A stretch of 64,000 nucleotides of DNA from CAXMMR01 sp963692975 (GCA_963692975.2 CAXMMR010000024.1:1-64000), one strand, 5' to 3'. Shown: positions 26,444-36,253, counted from the first letter of the stretch. The notes: generated from the sequence alone by a model not told the origin. Made by a program: numbers and translations.

Positions 26444-26565
26444 GGATCACGCTGCTCGTGCTCGCCATGGTTCTGGCGCTCGCCGGCTGCGGCAAGCGCG
26501 GCGACCCGAGCCCGCCCGGGCCGGCGGACAGGATCATCTACCCGAAGGTCTACCCGCCGAATTAG
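26440..26565 (+). CDS. lptM: LptM-like small lipoprotein (41 aa)
   Basis: A 41-residue lipoprotein: MRITLLVLAMVLALAGCGKR with lipobox LAGC, then a short Pro-rich tail. Position between argH and lysA, with an ATGA overlap with argH, is the typical place of LptM (YifL), which in E. coli helps mature the LptDE LPS translocon. The short tail with GDPSPPGP is typical of the family. Confidence 0.85.
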   Translation: MRITLLVLAMVLALAGCGKRGDPSPPGPADRIIYPKVYPPN

Positions 26566-26595
26566 GCGAAATACCGCAAGATTTCTGGAAGGGTC

Positions 26596-26866
26596 GGAAG
26601 GCGAGGGCTCTGCCCTCGACCCGTCACGCGCATGCGTGCGGTCGCGCGACGAGGCCGGGAGGCCCCAGACCCCGATTGCTTCGGCAGCTTGCTTGGCGAA
26701 GCCGAACGACATCTTATTTTATAGATAGATAATCATTTCAGTATGTTAAATCAATCTTGCCTATAGGCAAGATGTCTCGATGACGCCTGGACTCCGGCTC
26801 AATCGGATGGGGTCTGGGGCCTCCCGGCCCCAGCGGGTCAAGGGCGGAGCCCTTGCCTTTCCGTCC
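26596..26866. repeat. GC-rich element copy 5 plus AT-rich core between lptM and lysA
   Basis: Two inverted modules: GGAAGGCGAGGGCTCTGCC with CTCGAC, and at the right GGGGTCTGGGGCCTCCCGG then GGTCAAGGGCGGAGCCCTTG. The core (26700-26775) is strikingly AT-rich and contains a perfect 20-bp palindrome at 26754-26773 (ATCTTGCCTA and its complement). The element separates lptM from lysA, so the core may hold a lysA promoter. The rest of this 326-bp gap shows no gene. Confidence 0.65.
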
Positions 26867-26891
26867 TCCTTCCTCTTGTAAACTACCATCC

Positions 26892-28247
26892 ATGCCCGAC
26901 CCAACCGCAGAGGAGCTGCTGGCTGCCAGACCGCACCTGACGCGGCATGTTCTCGACGGTTTGATGCTCGAGGACGTCCCGCTGGCGGCGGTTGCGGCAG
27001 CGGCGGGCACGCCGTGCTGGGTCTATGGCGCGGCGACGATGCGGGGGCGGCTCGCGGCGTTGCGGGGGGTGCTGGCGGAGGCCGGGCTCGGGTCGGCGCG
27101 GGTGCATTACGCGGTGAAGGCGAACGACCACCTGGCGGTGCTGGCGCTGATGCGGGCTGGCGGGGCCGGTGCCGACGTGGTGAGCGGCGGCGAGCTGGCG
27201 CGGGCGTTGCGGGCGGGGATGGCGCCGGCGGATGTGGTGTTCTCCGGCGTCGGCAAGAGCCGGGCCGAGCTCGTGGCCGCGCTGGCCGCGGGGATTGGGC
27301 AGATCAACGTCGAGAGCGCCGAGGAGCTGGCGATGCTGTCCGCGGTGGCGCAGGCGGCGGGGCGGGTGGCGGCGGTGGCGCTGCGGGTGAACCCGGACGT
27401 CGACGCGCTGACCCACGACAAAATCAGCACCGGGCGGGCGGGCGACAAGTTCGGCATCGCGCTGGGCGAGGCGGCCGGGCTGTATGCGGCGGCGGCGGCG
27501 ATGCCGGGAGTGCGGCCGGTCGGGCTGGCGGTGCATATCGGCAGCCAGATCGCCACGATGGCGCCGTATCGGGCGGCATTCGAGCGGGTCGCGGCGCTGG
27601 TTCGTGGCCTGCGCGAGACGGGGCAGGCGGTCGAGGTGGTGGATTGCGGCGGCGGCCTCGGGATCGGCGAGGCCGGTGCGCCGGCCGGCTCGCCGGCGGC
27701 GCTGGCCGGTGCGATCCGGGCGAGCTTCGGCGGGCTCGGCGTGCGGATCGTGGTGGAGCCGGGGCGCTGGCTGGTCGGGCCGGCCGGGGTGCTGCTGAGC
27801 GCGGTGGTGCTGTGCAAGCGGCAGGGCGTGCCGCGGCCGCTGGTGGTGCTGGACGCGGCGATGAACGACCTTCTGCGGCCGGCGCTGTATGGCGCCTGGC
27901 ACGGCGTGCTGCCGGTGGCGGCGGGGACGGCGGCGGGGATCGCGGCGCCGCTGGAGCTGGTCGACGTCGTCGGGCCGGTCTGCGAGAGCGCCGACGTGCT
28001 GGCGCAGGGGCGATGGCTGCCGCCGCTGCCGTCCGGCGCGCTGGTCGCGCTGCTGGATGCCGGCGCCTACGGGGCGACGATGAGCTCCACCTACAATGCC
28101 CGGCCGCTGGCCGCCCAGGTGATGGTGGACGGGGCGCGGCTCGAGGTGATCCGGCCGCGCCAGGCACTCGAGGCGTTATGGGCCGGCGAGGTGGTGCCGG
28201 AGGCGCTGATCGGCGCCGGGGTGCTGGTCGATGCCCGACACGGCTGA
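26892..28247 (+). CDS. lysA: Diaminopimelate decarboxylase
   Basis: A 451-residue PLP enzyme of the fold III decarboxylase family. PLP Lys76 is in VHYAVKAND; GRAGDKFGI, HIGSQIATM, VVDCGGGLG and VVEPGRWLVG follow; the catalytic Cys is in PVCESADVLA, and YNARPLAAQVMVDG closes the active site region. It makes lysine from meso-diaminopimelate. ATG 26892 fits the family start. The end overlaps the next gene by 17 bp. Confidence 0.95.
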   Translation: MPDPTAEELLAARPHLTRHVLDGLMLEDVPLAAVAAAAGTPCWVYGAATMRGRLAALRGVLAEAGLGSARVHYAVKANDHLAVLALMRAGGAGADVVSGGELARALRAGMAPADVVFSGVGKSRAELVAALAAGIGQINVESAEELAMLSAVAQAAGRVAAVALRVNPDVDALTHDKISTGRAGDKFGIALGEAAGLYAAAAAMPGVRPVGLAVHIGSQIATMAPYRAAFERVAALVRGLRETGQAVEVVDCGGGLGIGEAGAPAGSPAALAGAIRASFGGLGVRIVVEPGRWLVGPAGVLLSAVVLCKRQGVPRPLVVLDAAMNDLLRPALYGAWHGVLPVAAGTAAGIAAPLELVDVVGPVCESADVLAQGRWLPPLPSGALVALLDAGAYGATMSSTYNARPLAAQVMVDGARLEVIRPRQALEALWAGEVVPEALIGAGVLVDARHG

Positions 28248-31059
28248 GGCGCGGCGGCTTGGGGTGAGGCGCTTGAGGCGCCGGCGGCGCCTCGCCGGGT
28301 GGGTGCTGACGGCTGAGCAGGCGGCGTCGGCGGTGGCGGCTGCGGCGGCGTTGCTCGGCGCCTACGCCGCGGCGGCGCTGCTCGGCGCGTTCGGCGGCTG
28401 GAGCGGCTGGGTGCGGCTGGCGCTGCTGGCGGTGGTGGCGGCGGGGATCGTCATGCTGGGGCGGCGCGGGGTGCTGCGCGTCGTCTGGCCTGACCGCGAC
28501 GTCGTGGACCGGCGGCTGGAGCAGGCGGGCGGCCTGCGTCACCGGCCGCTCGCCGCCCTGGCCGACCGGGCGGCTGACGGGGATGCGGCGCTGTGGCGGG
28601 CGCATCTGCGGCAGGCGCAGGCGGCGGCGGCAGGGGCCCGGGTCGGATGGCCGCGGCTTGGCGGCGGGGTGCGGACCTGGCTGCCTGCTCTGGTCGTGCT
28701 GGTGCTGCTCGTGGGCGGCGTCTGGCGTGCCGGCGGGCAAACCGGGGCGCGGCTGCTGGCCGCCTTTGCGCCCGACCCGACGGCGGGCGGCGCGGCGCCG
28801 ACGCTGCAGGCCTGGATTACCCCGCCGCCCTTCACCGGGCTGCCGCCGCGCCTGCTCGGCGCCGACGAGGATGCGATCACCGTGCCGGCGGGCACCAGCC
28901 TGCTGCTTGAGGTGACCGGCAGCCCGGCGCGGCCGCGGCTCAGCTACGCCGCGGCTGCGCAGACTGCGCTGGATCGGCTCGGCGGCGGTAGCTGGCAGGC
29001 GACGCGGCGGCTTGACAGCGCCGGCACGCTCAGCGTCAGCGCCGGCTGGCATCGGTTGGCGCGCTGGCAGGTCGGCATCGTCGATGCCGCAGCGCCGGCG
29101 CTGAGCTGGTCGGCGCCGCCCGCGGTCGCGCATGATGGACGGCGCGTGCGGCTGCCCTGGCGCGCGGTCTCGAGCTACGGCATGGCGGCGCTGGCGGCGG
29201 AAATCCGGCTCGACGCGCGGCCGGACCTGCCGGCGCTGAGCCTGCCGATCCCGCCGCCGCGGGTGCACGACGCGACCGGGGTCGCCGCGGCTGAGCTGAT
29301 CGCACATCCCTGGGCCGGCCTGGCGGTGACGCTGCGGCTCGCCGGCCGCGACGTCGCCGGCGCGGCTGCGACCAGCGCGGCGGCGCGGCTGATCCTGCCC
29401 GAGCAGCGCTTTACCGACCCGCTGGCCGCGCTGCTTGTCCAGGTGCGGCGCGGCCTGGTCGTCGACCCGACGGCGCGGGTGACGGCGGAGGCGAACCTGG
29501 CCTTGGGGCTTGGCTCGGCGGAGGCGCAGACGCTGGGCTCCGGCGAAGTGGTCAACCTGGAGGCGATCGCGGCATTGCTCGCCGATGACGGCGCGCCGGC
29601 GGCGACGGAGGAGGCGGTCGGGCGGCTGTGGACGCTGGCGCAGGCGATTGAGCGGCCGGCCGCGGCGCCTGCGCGGGCGCGGCTTGATGCGGCTCGCGAC
29701 GCGCTGCAGCGGCAGCTTGACGCGATGAAGCCGGGTGGGGGACCGCCGGATGCGGCCCGCCTCGCCGCCCAGGTCAGCGCGCTGCAATCGGCGCTGCGCC
29801 GGCGCATCGCCGCGCTGCTCGACGCGGCGCGGGCGGGACAGCCTGCGAAATCGCCGGGCGCCGCACCCCGGGCGGGCACGCTTGACCGGATGCTGCAGGC
29901 GATGCGCGAGGACGCGCGGCGTGGCGACGCTGCCGCGCTGAAGAGCAAGCTGGCGGCGCTGCAGACGCTGATGGACAAGCTGCAGGGCCCCGAGGGCGCG
30001 GCCATGGCGGCCGCCCGGCAGATCACCCATCCCGGCGCAAGCCCCGAGCAACAGGCGCGCGCCCGCGCCGCCAGGGCGCTGCTCGACCGGCAGGCGGCGC
30101 TGCTTGGCCAGGTTCAGGCCCGTCATGCGGCGGCGCAGCAGCGCGCCGCGGCTGCCCGCGCCTCCGAGCTCGAGAACTTCCCCAACCAGACCGACGCCGA
30201 TGCCGAGGATCGGCCCGGCGTGTCGGCGGGCCTGTTCCCCAGCAGCCGCCCCGGCGGCTCGTCCGACGCCAACGCGCCCGATCAGGCAGGCGCCGCTCAA
30301 GCGGGCGCTGACCCGTCGGGATCCGATCAGGCGGGGTTCGATCAGGCGGGGGCCGACCAGGCTCGATCCGATCGAGGCGAGGGCGCTCAGGCGGAGGGTG
30401 ACCAGGCTGGGAGAGACCAGGCTGGGAGAGACCAGGCTGGGAGAGACCAGGCTGGGAGAGACCAGGCTGGGCAGACCGCGGCGCGGCGCGACGAGGCGGC
30501 GCAGCAGCGCGCCATCCGCGAGGCCCTACAGGCCTTGCGCCAGGGTGGACACGCCGCCACGCAGCCTGCCGCCGGGCAGCAGCCGGGCGGTTCGGCAGAG
30601 CTTCAGGGTCCGGGCGAGCCCGCCGGGCCGGGCGGGCCGGAGCGGCAGGCGCTGAGCCAGGCAGACCAGGCGATGGGGCAGGCCGAGCAGGCGCTGCTCG
30701 CCGGACAGGACAACGCCGCCGCGACGGCGCAGCGCCAGGCGCTCGCCGCCCTGCAGCGCGGCGGGCAGGCGATGGCGAGCGGCGGCGGCCAGGGTCAGCC
30801 GGGCAGCCAGGGCGAGACCGCCGGCGGGCCGGGCGACGCTGCCGGTCAACCCGACGGCAGCGGCCGCGGCGACGACCCGTTCGGACGCAGCGGCGAAACG
30901 GCGGATGGCCGGGAGGGGGAGTCTGACTGGCGGCTGCCGCCCGACGGGCCGGCCGCGCGCAGCCGGCTCATCCTGCAGGAGCTGCGACGGCGCGACGCCG
31001 AGCGCAGCCGGCCGCGGCAGGAGCTCGACTATATCGAACGGCTCCTGCAGCCGTTTTAG
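28231..31059 (+). CDS. DUF4175 family membrane protein
   Basis: A 942-residue protein of the alphaproteobacterial DUF4175 (TIGR02302) family, usually found directly after lysA. It has two membrane segments early (about residues 32-75) and a third near 150-170, then a beta-rich region with PTLQAWITPPPFTGLPP, a long Ala/Gln/Arg helical part, and a C-terminal region of low complexity ending in SRLILQELRRRDAERSRPRQELDYIERLL. Function unknown; periplasmic/envelope location is inferred. Residues about 690-750 hold degenerate DQAG repeats, four or five of them identical at the DNA level. Overlaps lysA by 17 bp. Confidence 0.8.
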   Translation: MPDTAEARRLGVRRLRRRRRLAGWVLTAEQAASAVAAAAALLGAYAAAALLGAFGGWSGWVRLALLAVVAAGIVMLGRRGVLRVVWPDRDVVDRRLEQAGGLRHRPLAALADRAADGDAALWRAHLRQAQAAAAGARVGWPRLGGGVRTWLPALVVLVLLVGGVWRAGGQTGARLLAAFAPDPTAGGAAPTLQAWITPPPFTGLPPRLLGADEDAITVPAGTSLLLEVTGSPARPRLSYAAAAQTALDRLGGGSWQATRRLDSAGTLSVSAGWHRLARWQVGIVDAAAPALSWSAPPAVAHDGRRVRLPWRAVSSYGMAALAAEIRLDARPDLPALSLPIPPPRVHDATGVAAAELIAHPWAGLAVTLRLAGRDVAGAAATSAAARLILPEQRFTDPLAALLVQVRRGLVVDPTARVTAEANLALGLGSAEAQTLGSGEVVNLEAIAALLADDGAPAATEEAVGRLWTLAQAIERPAAAPARARLDAARDALQRQLDAMKPGGGPPDAARLAAQVSALQSALRRRIAALLDAARAGQPAKSPGAAPRAGTLDRMLQAMREDARRGDAAALKSKLAALQTLMDKLQGPEGAAMAAARQITHPGASPEQQARARAARALLDRQAALLGQVQARHAAAQQRAAAARASELENFPNQTDADAEDRPGVSAGLFPSSRPGGSSDANAPDQAGAAQAGADPSGSDQAGFDQAGADQARSDRGEGAQAEGDQAGRDQAGRDQAGRDQAGRDQAGQTAARRDEAAQQRAIREALQALRQGGHAATQPAAGQQPGGSAELQGPGEPAGPGGPERQALSQADQAMGQAEQALLAGQDNAAATAQRQALAALQRGGQAMASGGGQGQPGSQGETAGGPGDAAGQPDGSGRGDDPFGRSGETADGREGESDWRLPPDGPAARSRLILQELRRRDAERSRPRQELDYIERLLQPF
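30401..30472 (+). repeat. 15-bp tandem repeat within DUF4175 gene
   Basis: The unit ACCAGGCTGGGAGAG occurs four times perfectly (30401-30460) and a fifth time with changes at the end. It encodes GRDQA-type pentapeptides. As the unit is a multiple of three, copy-number change would alter length without breaking the frame. Confidence 0.9.
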
Positions 31060-31102
31060 GCTAGCGTGGCGGATGGGAGGCGGGGACAGGAACGGAAAGG
31101 GA

Positions 31103-31242
31103 AGGGAAGGCCAGAGGCTCTGCCTCTGGACTCCGCTGGGGCCTGAGGCCCCAGACCCCCGATCCGTTGAAGGTTTATCGATCGGAACGGATTTCAAAGG
31201 CTTCGCCTTTGATGGGGTCCAGGGGCAAAGCCCCTGGCCTTG
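31103..31242. repeat. GC-rich intergenic hairpin element, copy 6 (full)
   Basis: Full element in the opposite orientation: GGGAAGGCCAGAGGCTCTG, CCTCTGGACTCCGCTGGGG, then TTCAAAGGCTTCGCCTTTGA and GGGGTCCAGGGGCAAAG ending CCCCTGGCCTTG. It lies between convergent DUF4175 and zinc-ribbon genes and ends at the latter's stop codon. Confidence 0.85.
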
Positions 31243-31725
31243 CTATCGATCGTCTAGGCCGATGGCGGAGAACAGGCGCGAGGCCGGCGGCCACTGCGCC
31301 ATCAGGCTGTCGCGCGCGATCACGCCGGCGCCGAGCAGCGCCAGCAGGGTGGCGACGCTGCCGATCCAGGCCAGCGGCACCAGGGGCGAGCGTTCGTCGG
31401 ACGGCGACCAGCCGGCGTCGGCGTGGGGGAACCAGTCGGGCCGGCTCGGCTCGGCGCTTGGCGGCGCTGGCCGGTCCGCATCGGCGGTGCTGAGCGGCGG
31501 CGGGCCGGGTGCGGTGAACTGGCGCGAGGTGAACTGGCGCTCGGGCGGGACGGGGGACGCTGGACGCGGCGGGGCGGCTGGGATGGCGAGGTCGGCGGCG
31601 GGCGGCTGGGCGGTGAGCGGCGTCCAATTGTTGCCGCAGCGCGCGCAGGCGACCGCCTGGCCGGCGGCGAGCATGCCGGCGGGCACCTCGTAGGCCGCCG
31701 CGCAGGCCGGACACTCGATCCTCAT
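31243..31725 (-). CDS. MJ0042-type zinc-ribbon membrane protein
   Basis: A 160-residue protein. The first 37 residues form an MJ0042/zinc_ribbon_4 finger: MRIECPACAAAYEVPAG with CPAC and, after 19 residues, ACARCGNNW with CARC. A Pro-rich disordered linker follows, and a single membrane segment sits near residues 119-139 (AWIGSVATLLALLGAGVIA). Related proteins often sit next to ftsE in this group of bacteria; function is unknown. It is divergent from ftsE across 167 bp. Confidence 0.72.
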   Translation of the reverse strand: MRIECPACAAAYEVPAGMLAAGQAVACARCGNNWTPLTAQPPAADLAIPAAPPRPASPVPPERQFTSRQFTAPGPPPLSTADADRPAPPSAEPSRPDWFPHADAGWSPSDERSPLVPLAWIGSVATLLALLGAGVIARDSLMAQWPPASRLFSAIGLDDR

Positions 31726-31892
31726 GGTGCCCTCCCGATGCCGCCCTCCCGTTGGGCGTTCTGGCCGGTGCGGGATTTAGGCGGCGGGCGGGCGGGTGGC
31801 AATCGCGGCGCCGCCGGCGTGGTTCCTCGCCGCGGCGGCGAGTGGCAGAACGGTGCGGTGGACGGGACTCGTGAGCGGGAGCGGCCGGCGGG

Positions 31893-32549
<657 letters not shown>

Positions 32550-32564
32550 CAGGCTGCGGAGAAC

Positions 32565-32702
32565 CCGCTCGCTGGGGCCTGGAGGCCCCAGCCCCAATCC
32601 ACTTGCCAAAGCCATCGACGCACCCGCGTGGCACGGCCCGCAAATGGATTTTAAAGGCTCCGCCTTTAATGGGTTCCAGGGGCAAAGCCCCTGGCCTTCC
32701 CT
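32565..32702. repeat. GC-rich element copy 7, between ftsE and ftsX
   Basis: One complete module (AATGGATTTTAAAGGCTCCG, CCTTTAATGGGTTCCAGG, GGCAAAGCCCCTGGCCTTCC at 32643-32702) and the inner hairpin of the other (GCTGGGGCCTGGAGGCCCCA at 32571-32590). The outer left end is missing. This sits inside what is normally one transcript. Confidence 0.8.
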
Positions 32703-32716
32703 GCTATAGGCAAAGC

Positions 32717-33631
32717 ATGGCCAGGCGGGATGAGCGGCGGCCGGACGGGTTGGGGCTGCAGCGGGCGTTGGGCGGCGGGGTGCTGCCGGCGCTGGTGGCG
32801 GCGATGGCGCTGCTGGCGGCATTGGCGCTGGCGGGCAGCAGCGCGGCGACCGGCTTGGCCGGGCGCTGGCAGGCGGGCGCGGGCGGACTGGTGACGGTCC
32901 AGGTGCCGCGGCCGGACGCGCCAGCGGTGGGCGATGGGGGCGCGACACGAGGGGAGGCGGTGCTGCGTGCGCTGTCGGAGCAGCCCGGGGCCGCACGGCG
33001 GCTCGGCGCCGACGAGGTCGCGGCGCTGCTGCGGCCTTGGTTGGGCGATGCTGCGGTGGGGCTGGCGTTGCCTGGGGTGATCGAGCTGCAGCTGACGCCG
33101 GAGGCGGCGGCGGGCTGGTCGGAGGCGTCGGCCGCGGCGCTCGCGGGCCGGCTTGAGGTGGTGGCGCCGGGCACGTTGGTGGAGCGCGATGCCGGCTGGC
33201 AGGGTCGGCTTGCGGCGCTGGCGCGCAGCCTGCAGCTCTGTGCTGAGGCGTGCCTGCTGCTGGTGGTCGGGGTGGGCGCCGCGGTGGTCGGGGTAGCGTC
33301 GCGGGCGGCGCTGGCGTCGCGGCGCGAGGCGATCGGGATCGTGCACGGGCTCGGCGCCAGCGACGGCTACATCGCCGGGCGGTTTGCGCGCCGGGCGGCG
33401 CGGCTGGCGGTGCTGGGCGGCGCGCTCGGCACGGCGGCGGCGCTGCCGGTGCTGCTCGGCCTGGCTGGATTGGCGGCGCCGTTCGCCGACCCTGGCGCGG
33501 CGGATGCGGGCTGGCCGACGCTGCCGCCGCAGCTATGGGGCGGTCTCGCCGTGCTGCCGCTGGCGGCGGGAGCGATCGGCTGGCTGACCGCGCAGGCCAC
33601 TGTGAGGCGCTGGCTGCGGCGGCTGCCATGA
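32717..33631 (+). CDS. ftsX: Cell division protein FtsX
   Basis: A 304-residue membrane protein with FtsX topology: one N-terminal membrane segment (LPALVAAMALLAALALAGS), a periplasmic domain (about residues 45-165), and three C-terminal segments, the first of which is LCAEACLLLVVGVGAAVVGV, followed by REAIGIVHGLGASDGYIAGRF, the conserved loop after it. It is the permease partner of FtsE. ATG 32717 begins the conserved part; translation from farther upstream would run through the hairpin element. The stop overlaps the next ATG (ATGA). Confidence 0.85.
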   Translation: MARRDERRPDGLGLQRALGGGVLPALVAAMALLAALALAGSSAATGLAGRWQAGAGGLVTVQVPRPDAPAVGDGGATRGEAVLRALSEQPGAARRLGADEVAALLRPWLGDAAVGLALPGVIELQLTPEAAAGWSEASAAALAGRLEVVAPGTLVERDAGWQGRLAALARSLQLCAEACLLLVVGVGAAVVGVASRAALASRREAIGIVHGLGASDGYIAGRFARRAARLAVLGGALGTAAALPVLLGLAGLAAPFADPGAADAGWPTLPPQLWGGLAVLPLAAGAIGWLTAQATVRRWLRRLP

Positions 33632-34212
33632 GATCGGGCCGGCGCCGGGCGAGGTTGGTGCTGAGCGCGCTGCTGCTGGCGGCTGTGCTGTGGGCGGGCG
33701 GATTCGCCTGGTTCATCGACGACGCGCTGCGGGCGCCTGTGCCGCCGCCGGCAGCCGACGGGATCGTCGCGCTGACCGGCGGCGCCGAGCGCGTCGCGAC
33801 GGCGCTGCAATTGCTGGCCGACGGGCGGGCGCGACGGTTGCTGGTCTCGGGCGTGGCGCGCGAGACGACTCTGGCTGCGCTTGCCGAGCGGGTCGGCTTC
33901 GATACCGGGCCGCTCGCCGAGCGGATCACCCTGGGCTACACCGCCACCAGCACGGTCGGCAACGCAGCCGAGGCGGCGGCCTGGGCGCGCCGCTTCGACA
34001 TGCATGCGCTGATCGTGGTGACCGCGAGCTATCACATGCGGCGGGCGATGATCGAGATCGGCCGGACGCTGCCGGGGGTTCGGCTGTTCGCCTATCCCGT
34101 GCTGCCGGCGGCGCTGCGTCAGGGAGGCCCGCACATCATCCGCCTGCTCGCCGGCGAATACACCAAGTGGCTGCTCGCCCTGCTGGGACTGGATCGGCTG
34201 CGGCATGGCTGA
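33628..34212 (+). CDS. YdcF family protein (DUF218)
   Basis: A 194-residue protein with one N-terminal membrane anchor (LVLSALLLAAVLWAGGFAW) and a DUF218 domain: DGIVALTGGAERVATALQLL, RRLLVSGVARETTL, ATSTVGNAAEAAAWARR and IVVTASYHMRRAMIEI. E. coli YdcF binds S-adenosylmethionine and SanA/YdcF relatives affect the envelope, but no clear reaction is known. It begins with an ATGA overlap with ftsX and is followed 15 bp later by plsC, the usual order in this group. Confidence 0.85.
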   Translation: MRSGRRRARLVLSALLLAAVLWAGGFAWFIDDALRAPVPPPAADGIVALTGGAERVATALQLLADGRARRLLVSGVARETTLAALAERVGFDTGPLAERITLGYTATSTVGNAAEAAAWARRFDMHALIVVTASYHMRRAMIEIGRTLPGVRLFAYPVLPAALRQGGPHIIRLLAGEYTKWLLALLGLDRLRHG

Positions 34213-34227
34213 GCGGGCGGCGGGACG

Positions 34228-34971
34228 GTGCTGAGGAGCCTCGCCTTTGCGGCATGGCTCTACGGCATGACGACGGTGCTGGGCGTCGCCGCGATCCCGC
34301 TGCGGCTGATGGCGCGCGGCCGGATCCTGGCTTACGCGCAGGGCTGGGCCGGGCTGGTGCTGGGCGGGCTGCGGCGGCTGTGCGGCGTGCGCCTGGTGGT
34401 GATCGGCGGCGAGCACCTGCCGCGCGGCGGTCCGGCGCTGATCGCCTCCGAGCACCAATCCGCCTTCGACACGCTGGTGTGGATGACGCTGCTGCCGCGG
34501 CCGGCCTACGTGCTGAAGCGCGAGCTGACCCGGATCCCGCTGTTCGGGCCGCTGCTGCTCGGCGCCGGAATGATCGCGGTGCGGCGGGAGGACGGCGCGG
34601 CGGCGCTGCGCCGGCTGCTGGCCGATACTGCCCGGGCGGTGGCCGACGGCCGGCAGGTGGTGATCTTTCCGCAGGGCACCCGGGTTGCGCCTGGCGCGAG
34701 TTCAGCGCCGCTGCAGCCGGGGATCGTTGCGGTGGCGCGAGCGAGCGGGCTGCCGGTGATCCCGGTTGCGACGGATAGCGGCCGGCGGTGGCCGCGGCGC
34801 GGGTTCCGCAAGCAGGCGGGGCCGATCCACATCGTGCTGCGGCCGGCGATCCAGCCGGGGCTGTCGCGGCGGGCGCTGCTCGCCCGGCTGGAGACGGAGT
34901 GGGCGGCGGGGCGGGCGGCGATGGCGGACCAGGCGTGCGGGCGGCCGGCTGTGGACAGAACTGGGGAGTGA
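34228..34971 (+). CDS. plsC: 1-acyl-sn-glycerol-3-phosphate acyltransferase
   Basis: A 247-residue PlsC-family acyltransferase with the HX4D motif in SEHQSAFDTLVWM, the substrate block FPQGTRVAPG (usually FPEGTR; Gln replaces Glu here as in many alphaproteobacteria), and one N-terminal membrane segment. It makes phosphatidic acid from lysophosphatidic acid. The GTG start at 34228 gives the normal length. It ends the ftsEX-ydcF-plsC run. The last 15 or so residues are not conserved-looking. Confidence 0.88.
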   Translation: MLRSLAFAAWLYGMTTVLGVAAIPLRLMARGRILAYAQGWAGLVLGGLRRLCGVRLVVIGGEHLPRGGPALIASEHQSAFDTLVWMTLLPRPAYVLKRELTRIPLFGPLLLGAGMIAVRREDGAAALRRLLADTARAVADGRQVVIFPQGTRVAPGASSAPLQPGIVAVARASGLPVIPVATDSGRRWPRRGFRKQAGPIHIVLRPAIQPGLSRRALLARLETEWAAGRAAMADQACGRPAVDRTGE

Positions 34972-35221
34972 TTGCCGTGCCACCTCGTACCGATCGGCAG
35001 GCTCGGCCCTCAAGCTTTTGGCCGCACACGATTCCATCCACAGTGAAACTGTGCCCGCAAGCCCGTCCCGAGGCTTGGCGATGGGGGTTGAACTCGAGTA
35101 AGGCGTTGAAAAGGCTTGTACGGCCTGCGCCGCTCGCAGAAGCGTCGGATCGCCGGCTGCGGGTCATCCCCATCCCGGCTCTCGTTGCGGTTCCGGCTGC
35201 GGCCGTGTTGTGGACGAAGCG
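34972..35221. other. Intergenic region plsC / DUF2125 gene
   Basis: A 250-bp stretch with no gene that I can support. It contains a short hairpin at about 35039-35053 (CACAGT, GAA loop, ACTGTG), with no T-run, and may hold a promoter for the DUF2125 gene. No hairpin element of the main family is present. Confidence 0.4.
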
Positions 35222-36253
35222 ATGAGCAGCCCGGCCGCGCCGGCCAGCCGATGGGGCAGCCGGATCGGGTCCGGTCTGCTGCTCCTGGCGCTGCTGGCCG
35301 GGGCGGGCTGGCTGGCGGTGGCGGTGCTGATCCGCTCGCGGCTGGAGACGGGCCTAGGCGGCTGGGAGCGCGACATGCGTGCCGCCGGCTGGACGATCGA
35401 CCATGCGCCGGCGCGGGCTGCCGGGCTGTGGCAGGGGGCGGTCGCCGTGCCGGCGGTGCGGCTGGCCGGCGGCGGCGACGTGGTGCCGGGCGGGATCGTA
35501 TGGCGGGCGGCGCTGGTCCGGCTGGCTTGGTCGCCGCTTCATTCGTCGACGCTGAGCATCGACGGCCAGGGGGAAGAAAGCCTCGGCGTCGCCCGCCTGC
35601 CGGTGGTGAACGCGACCGGGCCGCTCCAGGTGATGATCGATCTGCAGGATCCGGGCGCCCCGGTGCCGATCACCGCCGGGGCGCTCGCGCTCAGCGCAGG
35701 CGACGCGCGCTTCAGCCTTGCCGGCGGCAGCCTGCGCCTGGCGCCGCATCCCGGGGCGGTGTCCGGCCAGTCGCTGCTCTCGGTGGCGTTGAGCGCGCAG
35801 GGCCTGGTGGCGGCGGGGGCGCCGGCGCTGCCGGTCGATCTCGAGGCGGCGGGCATGCTCAGCGGGCCGGCGACGCCGCCGAGCCTGCCACCGGCCGAGC
35901 GGGTGCGCGCCTGGCAGGCAGCCGGCGGCGCGGTGACGATCCCGCGCCTCGTCGCCCGGTCAGGTCCGATGACGGTGATGGCCAGCGGTAGCGCCTCGCT
36001 CGACGCGGCGCTTCAGCCGGTGGCGCAGGCCAGCCTGCGGCTGACCGGCGCCGACGCCCTGGTGGATCAGCTCGCCGACATCGGCGTGCTGGGGCGCGGC
36101 CAGGCGATCGCGCTTGGTGCCGTCATCGGGCTGCTCGAGCGCAGCCCGGCGGATGGCGGACCGGCGGTGGTGACGCTGCCGCTGCAGTGGCAGGAGGGTC
36201 GGGTGACGGTCGGCGGCTTCACCCTCGCGCGCAGCAAGCCCTTCGCCTGGTAG
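35222..36253 (+). CDS. DUF2125 domain protein
   Basis: A 343-residue protein with an N-terminal membrane anchor (IGSGLLLLALLAGAGWLAVAV) and a long periplasmic part. The blocks GWTIDHAPARAAGLWQGAVAVPAVRL, TLPLQWQEGRVTVGGFTLAR and the beta-rich middle match DUF2125, a proteobacterial family of unknown role with an AsmA-like architecture. ATG 35222 is chosen; an ATG four codons upstream (35210) is possible. The following gap holds a hairpin element. Confidence 0.75.
   Translation: MSSPAAPASRWGSRIGSGLLLLALLAGAGWLAVAVLIRSRLETGLGGWERDMRAAGWTIDHAPARAAGLWQGAVAVPAVRLAGGGDVVPGGIVWRAALVRLAWSPLHSSTLSIDGQGEESLGVARLPVVNATGPLQVMIDLQDPGAPVPITAGALALSAGDARFSLAGGSLRLAPHPGAVSGQSLLSVALSAQGLVAAGAPALPVDLEAAGMLSGPATPPSLPPAERVRAWQAAGGAVTIPRLVARSGPMTVMASGSASLDAALQPVAQASLRLTGADALVDQLADIGVLGRGQAIALGAVIGLLERSPADGGPAVVTLPLQWQEGRVTVGGFTLARSKPFAW

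Noticed and set aside
27424..30300. Antisense frame of 958 codons opposite lysA and DUF4175
   Set aside because: Arg/Pro-rich without motifs; both genes on the other strand are well supported.
30401..30472. Possible CRISPR array
   Set aside because: The units are directly adjacent 15-bp repeats with no spacers and lie within a coding frame.
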